DNA of 6,245 nt from CAZKMM01 sp964553915 (GTDB taxonomy: Bacteria; RBG-13-61-14; DRUE01): positions 1 to 6,245 of the forward strand of contig CAZKMM010000136.1 in the NCBI GenBank assembly GCA_964553915.1. Direction: 5' to 3'. The position numbers were made by a program, and so were the translations under genes. The notes under the pieces are model-generated. The model did not search any database. It saw only the letters and a program-made list of their open reading frames with translations, and was not told the DNA's origin. Shown one piece after another: positions 1 through 5,437 of the stretch; the stretch's first letter is position 1, and every line of letters starts with the position of its first letter.

Positions 1-945
1 CATTACCAGCTTTTGAGGAGCGAATCGCAATACCTGTCTGCAAACCTCCGCCCCTATGCTTCCACCCGCTCCAGTCACCAAAACTACTTTTCCGCTCAGG
101 AAATTTTCAATAGCATCGGTATCTAACTTTACTGGCTCTCTCCTGAGAAGGTCTTCAATATCAACTTCTTTAAGCCTGCTAACCGTTACTCTTCCATCAA
201 TCAGACGGTCTAGTCCGGGCATAGTTCGGAAGGGTTTGCCGGTCTCCTCGCAGAAGTCCACAATTCTTCGCATCTGCTTTCCAGTAGCAGAAGGAATGGC
301 AATAATAATTTCATCCGGAAGAAGATTTCTAACTAATTCGGGAAGCTGGTCGATGGGTCCGTATATTTTCACTCCGTGAAGATAACTATTGATTTTTGCC
401 CGGTCATCATCCACAAATCCCACCACTTGGTAATTTAACTGGGGATATTTTTTTATTTCCCGAGCAAGACTTTCTCCAGCATTACCTGCTCCAATGATTA
501 AAACTCTTTTTGCCGGTCCGGGGCGAGAGAAACTTCCTAAAAGTTCTTCTTGAAAAATTCGGAAAGAAAATCTAATTCCTCCAATGAGCAATATAGTCAT
601 AATAAAGTCCATTATAATGATGGAGCGGGGAAATCCGTGGCGAGTATAAAAAAGATAAATTATTAACCCGGCCCCCATTGTGCTAACAAAAGAAGCTTGA
701 ATTATGTTAGAGAGGTCTGGAAGGCTTGGATATCTCCAAGAGCCTTTATAAATTGCAAAAAGATAAAAAATGACAAATTTTAACAAAATCACGGGGAGGA
801 TGGTTTTTAATAAAAGCGATTGATAATCGGGCGGGATTTTAAATTCAAAGCGGAACAAAAAAGCGAGAAAAAAGATAATGGCAAAAAGACCCAGATGAAT
901 CAAACCGGAAATCGGCTCCCGATATTTAATAATAAAGCCTTTCAT
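1..945 (-). CDS. Membrane-bound nucleotide-sugar 4,6-dehydratase/epimerase, FlaA1/CapD/WbpM type (3' end outside window)
   Basis: The first 315 codons are visible; the gene runs off the left edge. Seen: four hydrophobic segments at about residues 12-31, 45-65, 84-104 and 107-125; the IYKGSWRYPSLPDL motif (65-78) typical of this family; a first nucleotide-binding loop, IIGAGNAGESLA (150-161); a linker MPGLDRLIDGRV...SRLKEVDIEDLLRREPV (242-272) that is diagnostic of FlaA1/CapD/PglF/WbpM proteins; and the start of a second Rossmann domain, VVLVTGAGGSIGAE (287-300). Known: long, membrane-anchored members dehydrate UDP-GlcNAc to its 4-keto-6-deoxy form for O-antigen, capsule or protein glycans; others are epimerases. 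The catalytic triad lies beyond the edge, so the exact reaction cannot be read. The ATG overlaps the aminotransferase stop (ATGA) with GAGG 4 bases upstream, which implies translational coupling. The neighbouring PLP aminotransferase fits a 4-keto sugar product. Confidence 0.9.
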   Translation of the reverse strand, partial: MKGFIIKYREPISGLIHLGLFAIIFFLAFLFRFEFKIPPDYQSLLLKTILPVILLKFVIFYLFAIYKGSWRYPSLPDLSNIIQASFVSTMGAGLIIYLFYTRHGFPRSIIIMDFIMTILLIGGIRFSFRIFQEELLGSFSRPGPAKRVLIIGAGNAGESLAREIKKYPQLNYQVVGFVDDDRAKINSYLHGVKIYGPIDQLPELVRNLLPDEIIIAIPSATGKQMRRIVDFCEETGKPFRTMPGLDRLIDGRVTVSRLKEVDIEDLLRREPVKLDTDAIENFLSGKVVLVTGAGGSIGAEVCRQVLRFAPQKLVM

Positions 946-2078
946 TGTTCCTCAAGATAATAATTTATTGTTTGAATAATTTTTTCCTGCTCCTCAAATC
1001 GTAATTGAGGATAAAGAGGCAGTGCCAGACATTGCTCAGCGAGCAGTTCGCTGTTGGGAAAAGAATCCTTCTGCCAGTGTTGATAGGCTTGAATTTTATG
1101 TGCCGGGGGATGAAAATACCGCTTGGATTCTATCCCGTGCTCCTGTAATTTTTTATGGAGTTCCTCACAGTTAATTTGAGCTTTATCACTGATCCGCAGG
1201 ACAAAATAATTATAGGCACTTTTTCGTTTCCCATCTATTATTTGAAATTTAATTCCCTTCTTTGTGGAAAATGCCTGCAGATATTTTTCCACCAATGCTT
1301 CTCTGGTTTTTAACAATTCTTTCAAATGAGCAAAATTGTGATAAGCAACAACCGCATTAAATTCACTCATCCGAACACTAAGTCCGGTTTCAATGATATC
1401 TGAGCCGTCTTTTGTTTTGCCATAATTTCTAAGAGAGCGAAGTCGCTCTGCCAATGTGGAGTCATTAGTGGTAATCACTCCTCCTTCCCCTGCGGTTATC
1501 ACCTTACTTGGACTCAAACTAAAAATTTCTGCCAGTCCAAACTTGCCCACTTTTTCTCCCTTATATTCTGCACCTAAACCTTGAGCAGAATCAAAAATTA
1601 ATTTCCAGCCCCGGCTCTGACAAATTTGTTCCAGTTCTTCAATTTGAGGAGGAAGTCCGAAGACATTTACCCCAATCACCGCTTCTACCTCCGGGTCTTC
1701 CAGTTTCTCCAGTTCCGAGACCGAGATGGTAAAATCATCCAGCTCGACATCGCAGAATTTAATTTTTGCCCCTGCCCAGAGCACAGAATGACTGGTCGCA
1801 GGAAAAGTAAAAGCAGGCACCACAACCTTACCCTTAATTCCCAGGGCTGTTAAGACCAAGAGCAATCCGCTGGTGCCACTGGATACCAAGATGGCGTGTT
1901 TAACTCCCAGAGCCCTTTGAATCGCCTGTTCCAGCTTTTCTGTAAAGATTCCCATGCTCAGTTTGCCACTGGTGATAATCTCCTTCAGGTCGGGAAGAAG
2001 CTTCTCTGGTTCAACCACCCAGGGACGGAGGAGAGGAATTTTTTTTTCATTTTCTAGTGTCTTAGGGAGTCTAGCCAA
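942..2078 (-). CDS. DegT/DnrJ/EryC1/StrS family PLP-dependent sugar aminotransferase
   Basis: A complete 378-residue protein, the usual length for the family, which transfers an amino group (usually from glutamate) to a keto-nucleotide sugar. Seen: phosphate-loop SSGTSGLLL (66-74); VVPAFTFPATSHSVLWAGA (86-104); FDSAQGLGAEYKG (162-174), whose D163 would hold the pyridine nitrogen; FSLSPSKVITAGEGG (186-200), with K192 as the Schiff-base lysine, so this is an aminotransferase and not one of the dehydratase members that lack the lysine; GLSVRMSEFNA (232-242); and YFHPPAH (321-327) near the C-terminus. The start is TTG, chosen because a strong GGAGGG lies 5 bases upstream and the next in-frame Met is residue 42. 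The next gene starts inside this stop codon. The adjacent FlaA1/CapD-type gene suggests a UDP-linked 4-keto-6-deoxy substrate, giving a 4-amino sugar such as a bacillosamine-type precursor; that substrate is inference. Confidence 0.93.
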   Translation of the reverse strand: MARLPKTLENEKKIPLLRPWVVEPEKLLPDLKEIITSGKLSMGIFTEKLEQAIQRALGVKHAILVSSGTSGLLLVLTALGIKGKVVVPAFTFPATSHSVLWAGAKIKFCDVELDDFTISVSELEKLEDPEVEAVIGVNVFGLPPQIEELEQICQSRGWKLIFDSAQGLGAEYKGEKVGKFGLAEIFSLSPSKVITAGEGGVITTNDSTLAERLRSLRNYGKTKDGSDIIETGLSVRMSEFNAVVAYHNFAHLKELLKTREALVEKYLQAFSTKKGIKFQIIDGKRKSAYNYFVLRISDKAQINCEELHKKLQEHGIESKRYFHPPAHKIQAYQHWQKDSFPNSELLAEQCLALPLYPQLRFEEQEKIIQTINYYLEEQ

Positions 2079-2083
2079 ATTTT

Positions 2084-2089
2084 CCCTCC
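2084..2089 (-). promoter_or_regulatory. Strong Shine-Dalgarno (GGAGGG) that fixes a TTG start
   Basis: GGAGGG on the minus strand lies 5 bases before the TTG at 2078. It is the best ribosome-binding site in the window. An ATG a few bases upstream, whose own GAGGG belongs to this site, runs into a stop after six codons, so TTG is the only sensible start for the aminotransferase. Confidence 0.75.
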
Positions 2090-2100
2090 ATAATTTAATT

Positions 2101-2109
2101 ATTATATCA
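2101..2109 (-). promoter_or_regulatory. Putative extended -10 promoter for the sugar aminotransferase/dehydratase pair
   Basis: The minus strand reads TGATATAAT, a perfect extended -10 (TGnTATAAT), in the 45-base gap between the nucleotidyltransferase-like gene and the aminotransferase. Transcription would begin around 2093-2095, leaving a leader of about 15 bases that carries the GGAGGG site. Upstream there is only a weak -35 (TTTAAA at 16-base spacing), which an extended -10 can tolerate. The gap is very AT-rich, so chance is possible. If real, it lets the sugar genes be expressed independently of the upstream icd-led block. Confidence 0.45.
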
Positions 2110-2123
2110 ATTTAAAAATTTTT

Positions 2124-3362
2124 TTAAAGTATTGGGCGAAAATTAGTTTTGCGATAAAATTTTGCCATTTGCCAGACCAGAGAAATAAATTCTTTGTTAT
2201 TCAAAAGTTGAAATCTTCTTCTCAGTGCCCGAAGAAGTTGGGGTCTTGGAGCGGTGATGGATTTATTTTCTACCTCTACCTTTTCTCCTCTACTTATTCC
2301 GGCAAATTCTTTTAATGCCTTGATTTTTTCTCTCCAGGGAGTTTTTGCCATCAGTAAAGAAAAATTGGCAAGAGAAAGAGGCTCTGGGCTAAGAAAAGCC
2401 TGCCAGATTTTTTCTGCGGTTTTTTCTATCAGCTCATTTTGGTCCAGAGATTCTTGGAGCCTTTCCCGGATTGGCACCTCCACTCCCAACTTTTTCCCAA
2501 TTAGATAAATCATCACCGCCAGATGCTCAATCAGTCTTTGCTTCTTGGCAAGGTCAAGAATCAAATCCAGATTCAAACTAACTTTCGAAGCAATGGTGCT
2601 TAAGTCCATCAGAGAAACCCAGAAATAAGAGGAGTCAAAAGGATGAAGAGCACTGCCATGAATGGCGGAAAGGTAAAATTGAATTTCCGCAGTCGGAATA
2701 ACATAGGTTCTGCCTTCTCTTTCTATCCTTTCTTGGTTGCTCAATAATGCCTCTACCAGTTCCCTGCCTGAAGTTTGATTGATGGGCTTAAAATCCCAGT
2801 GAAATTCCAGAAAAACCGAAAAAAGGTCTCCTGCTCCCTTGCTCCCTTTCAGGAGAAAATGCTCCTCACTCCACCAGAACTGGTCGCTATGTTGAACTGA
2901 TAAATAACCGAGCTCCTGGACCAGAGAGCAGAGCTTTTCCCTGGGAAAATTATTCACCAGAAAATCCATATCTACCTGATACCTTTCCCCGAGGTGATAA
3001 AATCCAGAAATAATTAAGCCCATCCCCTTAAAAATCATCAATTCATCAATCTCTTTTTCCAGGTAAGACCAGATTCGTTCCAGCTCCTTTAAAAATAACT
3101 GGTTTTTAACAGCAAATAATTGATAAACCTGCTTTAATTCCGAATAAACAGACTCTGGCACCAGCGATTGGTTTGAATTCTGGAGCCGGTGGAAAAATCT
3201 TCCTGCCAGCTTTCGGGAAATTAAAAATCTACAAACTTCATCCCATCGGGAAATATTTTTCAGAAACTCCGGCTCCGGTGAACGATAAAGGGCAAAAAGA
3301 ACCGCATTTTCAATCTCTTTTTTAAGCTCTGTGCTCCTCATATTTTTAAAATGGGCAGACAT
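2124..3362 (-). CDS. Uncharacterised nucleotidyltransferase-family protein (PF14907-like)
   Basis: A complete 412-residue soluble protein with no signal peptide or membrane segments. Seen: IFKGMGLIISGFYHLGERYQ (110-129) followed by VDMDFLV (130-136), matching the family pattern 'LKG...Y...R...DhDhLV', in which the two acidic residues (D131, D133) are the expected metal ligands of a nucleotidyltransferase fold; FLEFHWDF (184-191), matching the usual 'ELHW' segment; and IHGSALHPF (234-242) with FWVSLMDLS (247-255), matching the helical HxG / W..LxDL part. Known: the family is functionally uncharacterised but often lies in polysaccharide clusters. The classical glycine-serine of the fold is replaced by KG, as is usual here. 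The C-terminal third (about 300-412) is basic and not recognised. The ATG has AAGG 8 bases upstream; an alternative ATG at residue 8 has no better site. It starts 31 bases after the DUF1848 gene and ends 45 bases before the aminotransferase, so it could serve either group. Confidence 0.8.
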   Translation of the reverse strand: MSAHFKNMRSTELKKEIENAVLFALYRSPEPEFLKNISRWDEVCRFLISRKLAGRFFHRLQNSNQSLVPESVYSELKQVYQLFAVKNQLFLKELERIWSYLEKEIDELMIFKGMGLIISGFYHLGERYQVDMDFLVNNFPREKLCSLVQELGYLSVQHSDQFWWSEEHFLLKGSKGAGDLFSVFLEFHWDFKPINQTSGRELVEALLSNQERIEREGRTYVIPTAEIQFYLSAIHGSALHPFDSSYFWVSLMDLSTIASKVSLNLDLILDLAKKQRLIEHLAVMIYLIGKKLGVEVPIRERLQESLDQNELIEKTAEKIWQAFLSPEPLSLANFSLLMAKTPWREKIKALKEFAGISRGEKVEVENKSITAPRPQLLRALRRRFQLLNNKEFISLVWQMAKFYRKTNFRPIL

Positions 3363-3393
3363 ATTAATAACCTTTTTGCCTTTTAGGCTCTTT

Positions 3394-4281
3394 TTATTCT
3401 ACCAGATATTCTCCTTCTAAGCGATGTTGGGTATATCTTTTTTTAACCAGCTGGGGATGGTTGTTAGCATAACAATACCAGCAAAGATGCGGACAGGTAT
3501 CATAGGCGCCAATATCCAGCGAATAATAACATCCACAAAACCTTCTGCTCGGACTGATTTTGCTGGGGAAATTTTTTCCAGAGAGCTCAGCGACCAGTCT
3601 GGCGTCAATGCAATGAGCCTGCTGGATGCCAAAGCCTACCAGTTCTGGCTCACAGCAGGCATAGATACTTAACCCGTGCCTATGTGCCAGCTCTTTTAAT
3701 CTCTGGGCAATTTTTTCCTTCTCAGCTGGGGTCGGCTCCAGAACCCGGTCTTGATGCTCTTTTTCATAATATTTAATTCTTCTTTTCACCCGGGCATAAA
3801 GTTCAAGAAAGCTAAAATATACCCGCTCAGTATAATTTTTTAAATTAACCAGAATCTTTTCAAACCTTTCCAGGGTTTCTTCTTCTCCAATTTTTTCGGT
3901 AATAACTATCGGGTCAAATCTCCAAAAGATTCTTTTCTTTCCCACTCTTTCTGCCAACTTCTGAAATAGCTCTATTGATTTTTCTGGCTCTGGAACCCGG
4001 GGCTCAAAGGAACTTCCCAGCCCGGTAATTGTGTAATGGATTAGATAAAAAAATCCTCTTTCCTCCAGTTCTTTTAGATGCGAAAACATAGGGGAAAAGT
4101 TTTTGGTCCAGAAAACAATACCAACCACCTCCTCAGGATTTAAAGAGATTTTCAGCTCCTTTTGAGAAAAAGGATGGCGGACTTTCAGCCCGCCCGCTCG
4201 CACCCTCCTGATAAACCATTCAGAATAAAAAGCAGGTATATCAGTTCGGCGGGAAGCAGAGATGATGTAAGGAGGATTCAT
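3394..4281 (-). CDS. DUF1848 family protein with a C-terminal radical-SAM-like cysteine cluster
   Basis: A complete 295-residue protein. Seen: N-terminal ISASRRTDIPAFYSEWF (7-23), GIVFWTKNFSPM (54-65), HYTITGLGSSFEP (82-94), IFWRFDPIV (118-126), ACCEPELVG (208-216), HCIDARLV (223-230) and SRRFCGCYYSLDIGAYDTC (245-263), which together are the DUF1848 signature. Near the C-terminus C263, C267 and C270 form CX3CX2C (CPHLCWYCYA), the spacing used by radical-SAM enzymes to bind a 4Fe-4S cluster. Further cysteines are C209, C210, C224, C249 and C251. Known: the family has no assigned function, and its C-terminal cysteines have been noted as resembling the radical-SAM N-terminal motif. Inference: an iron-sulfur, possibly SAM-dependent, cytoplasmic enzyme of unknown substrate. 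Its ATG overlaps the M28 stop (ATGA), has no clear Shine-Dalgarno, and lies 3 bases after a hairpin, so its translation probably depends on the gene upstream. The assignment is firm; the function is unknown. Confidence 0.88.
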   Translation of the reverse strand: MNPPYIISASRRTDIPAFYSEWFIRRVRAGGLKVRHPFSQKELKISLNPEEVVGIVFWTKNFSPMFSHLKELEERGFFYLIHYTITGLGSSFEPRVPEPEKSIELFQKLAERVGKKRIFWRFDPIVITEKIGEEETLERFEKILVNLKNYTERVYFSFLELYARVKRRIKYYEKEHQDRVLEPTPAEKEKIAQRLKELAHRHGLSIYACCEPELVGFGIQQAHCIDARLVAELSGKNFPSKISPSRRFCGCYYSLDIGAYDTCPHLCWYCYANNHPQLVKKRYTQHRLEGEYLVE

Positions 4282-4772
4282 TGGCTCTGGTCAAGCCAGA
4301 GGATTAACTCCTGGATTATCTCCTGATAATCCGCTAAATTCTGGGGGATGAGCTTGTCCAGACTATCCTGATAGGTATGAATATACCTTCCCGCTTCTCC
4401 CAAGCTGACCGCCTGATAACCGTTTTTCAAAAAGGGCTGGGCATCGGTGCTGAACCCAAGGCTGACTTTGTTCAGCTTAAATGCTAAAGCTCTCCCCTCT
4501 GCCAGTTGAAAGATTTTTTGATTTAGAGTTTTGCTCGTGCTTTTTCCGGGAAAGCCCAGCCGGGAAAGAGCGCAAATCTTATAGCTTCCTCCCAGTCCAT
4601 CCAGATTAATTACATAGGTTGATTTGGGATTCAGCTCTCTTTGATGCTTTTCTAAAAATTCCCGGGAGCCAATCAATCCCAGCTCTTCTGCCCCAGTCAA
4701 TACCAGCCAGACCCGGCTTTTTTTCAAAGGAAAAAATTTTAAGCTCTCTGCCAGAGAAAAAAGCACGCCCAC
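4278..4772 (-). CDS. M28 peptidase, C-terminal frame (catalytic Glu and last zinc ligands)
   Basis: The 164-residue downstream part of the split peptidase, counted from an in-frame GTG at 4772 that is probably not a true start: the nearest GGAG lies about 20 bases upstream, too far for ribosome binding. Seen: VWLVLTGAEELGLIGSREFL (21-40), with the catalytic and ligand glutamates E29/E30; YVINLDGLGG (53-62) with ligand D58; FSTDAQPFLKNGYQAVSL (107-124); and YIHTYQDSLDKL (130-141) with ligand H132. These are the C-terminal M28 motifs in correct order and spacing. The coding sequence ends in a hairpin at 4285-4301 and its TGA overlaps the DUF1848 start. Confidence 0.72.
   Translation of the reverse strand: MGVLFSLAESLKFFPLKKSRVWLVLTGAEELGLIGSREFLEKHQRELNPKSTYVINLDGLGGSYKICALSRLGFPGKSTSKTLNQKIFQLAEGRALAFKLNKVSLGFSTDAQPFLKNGYQAVSLGEAGRYIHTYQDSLDKLIPQNLADYQEIIQELILWLDQSQ
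4285..4301 (-). promoter_or_regulatory. Hairpin immediately upstream of the DUF1848 start codon
   Basis: On the minus strand CTCTGG-CTTGA-CCAGAG is a perfect 6-base inverted repeat with a 5-base loop, ending 3 bases before the DUF1848 ATG at 4281. It lies inside the last codons of the M28 gene and is not followed by a T run, so it is not a terminator. It occupies the place where a Shine-Dalgarno would sit, and none is seen there. Inference: ribosomes finishing M28 would open it, coupling the two genes. Confidence 0.45.
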
Positions 4773-5437
4773 CGCCCAGCGTTATCTACCGCTCCGGGAG
4801 AACGATTCCCAATCCGATTGAACAGAGGTAGAAAATCAATTAAAGCCGGGATAATAAATACTGCCAAAGCCCATTGATGAAATATTCCTCGGGTAAGAAT
4901 TTTTAAAAAAAGATAAATTCCAGTGCTGTTCCCCAGAAGCGAAAGAATCCCTCCCAGATAATAAACCAAAACCCTCAGCCAGATAGGAAATGTCTGACTT
5001 TTAGAATCATAATGGGCAAGGATTAAAATATCCTGGCTAAAATCTTCAGGAGAAAGACAGGCATAAATATTTTTACTCCAGTGTTTTTTTCTCCAGCCTA
5101 AAAATTTTGGAGAACTCTGGGCATAAAGAGCAAAACCCATTCCTGCCCCCAGAGCTAAAAAAGAAAAGACCAGCCCGGAGACCAAATAATGATATTGATA
5201 AAAAATACCCGAGAGAAGCAAAAACACTCCCCAGGGAAAAAGGGCGAGCCGGGCAAGAAAATTAATCATCAGATAACTTGCCTGAAATTCCTCTTCAATC
5301 GGATTTAGCCCCAGCTTTTGAAAAGTTTTAATTGCCAAATTTTGTGCCTCAACCTCTCCTCGGGTTCCACTCAGGCGGGGAAAACAAAACCTGCTGGCAA
5401 TTTGAAAACAGAGCTCCTGGGAACTTTCTTGGCTCAT
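4739..5437 (-). CDS. M28 peptidase, N-terminal frame (membrane segments and first two zinc ligands)
   Basis: The 232-residue upstream part of the split peptidase. Residues 20-52 (PRLSGTRGEVEAQNLA...LGLNPIEEEF) match the usual M28 entry helix and strand. A hydrophobic hairpin follows at about 57-80 and 84-106, then a basic loop (WRKKHWSK, 116-123). Strand ILILAHYDSKSQ (137-148) carries zinc ligand H142 and D144. Two or three more hydrophobic stretches (about 151-169, 172-181 and 189-206) come before SPGAVDNAG (213-221) with bridging zinc ligand D218. The last 11 residues are out of frame. There is no N-terminal signal peptide; the basic loop suggests the catalytic parts face the cytoplasm. The ATG overlaps the icd stop codon (ATGA) and has only a weak GGA upstream, so coupling to icd is likely. 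Confidence 0.75.
   Translation of the reverse strand: MSQESSQELCFQIASRFCFPRLSGTRGEVEAQNLAIKTFQKLGLNPIEEEFQASYLMINFLARLALFPWGVFLLLSGIFYQYHYLVSGLVFSFLALGAGMGFALYAQSSPKFLGWRKKHWSKNIYACLSPEDFSQDILILAHYDSKSQTFPIWLRVLVYYLGGILSLLGNSTGIYLFLKILTRGIFHQWALAVFIIPALIDFLPLFNRIGNRSPGAVDNAGRWACFFLWQRA
4770..4780 (-). other. Frameshift point in the M28 gene
   Basis: On the minus strand the sequence is GCTGGGCGGTGGGCGTG at 4780-4764. Read as GCT GGG CGG TGG it gives the broken frame; read with one extra G after GGG it gives GCT GGG GCG GTG GGC GTG and restores the M28 motif. The loss most simply falls in the G run at 4775-4777. A shift later, at the T run (4757-4762), would leave five non-family residues, RWACF, in the motif, so it fits less well. 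Confidence 0.7.

Larger units (their letters stand above)
4278..5437 (-). pseudogene. Membrane-embedded M28-family zinc peptidase, split by an apparent frameshift
   Basis: Two overlapping frames together make one M28 (aminopeptidase/glutamate-carboxypeptidase-like) protein of about 386 residues if one base is restored. All five expected zinc-site positions are present in the right order: H142 and D218 in the first frame; the EE pair (AEEL), the D of INLDG and the H of YIHTYQD in the second. The first frame reads correctly to SPGAVDNAG and then turns into nonsense (RWACFFLWQRA, stop at 4739). The second frame continues the family motif as AVGVLFSLAESL. Restoring one G in the GGG at 4775-4777 gives DNAGAVGVLFSLAESL. 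Known: M28 enzymes release N-terminal residues or cleave peptides using two zinc ions; the substrate here is unknown. Because the residues on both sides are so well kept, a recent mutation or a sequencing/assembly error is likelier than old decay. Both ends overlap the neighbouring genes by ATGA, as in a working operon. Confidence 0.82.

Noticed and set aside
56..379. Plus-strand open frame of 107 codons
   Set aside because: It lies wholly inside the FlaA1/CapD-type gene on the other strand, has no family-like motifs, and the minus-strand protein there is unmistakable. The other plus-strand frames (around 1626, 2254, 3424, 4619 and 5686) are rejected for the same reason.
3341..3343. Alternative ATG start at residue 8 of the nucleotidyltransferase-like protein
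   Set aside because: The first ATG has AAGG at good spacing; the second has only AT-rich sequence in front.
3378..3398. Small inverted repeat GCCT-TTT-AGGC followed by TCTTTTTATT on the plus strand as a terminator
   Set aside because: The stem is only 4 bases with a 3-base loop, it overlaps the DUF1848 stop, and no plus-strand gene precedes it. On the minus strand it is followed by A's, not T's.
3417..3632. Second minus-strand frame of 71 codons inside DUF1848
   Set aside because: It overlaps the conserved cysteine region of DUF1848 in another frame and shows no recognisable features.
4757..4762. Run of six T on the minus strand in the M28 gene as a programmed slippage site
   Set aside because: A shift there would leave RWACF in place of conserved M28 motif residues, the classic X-XXY-YYZ pattern is not met in the incoming frame (the base before TTT TTT is C), and no downstream stimulatory structure was evident. 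A lost G at 4775-4777 fits better.
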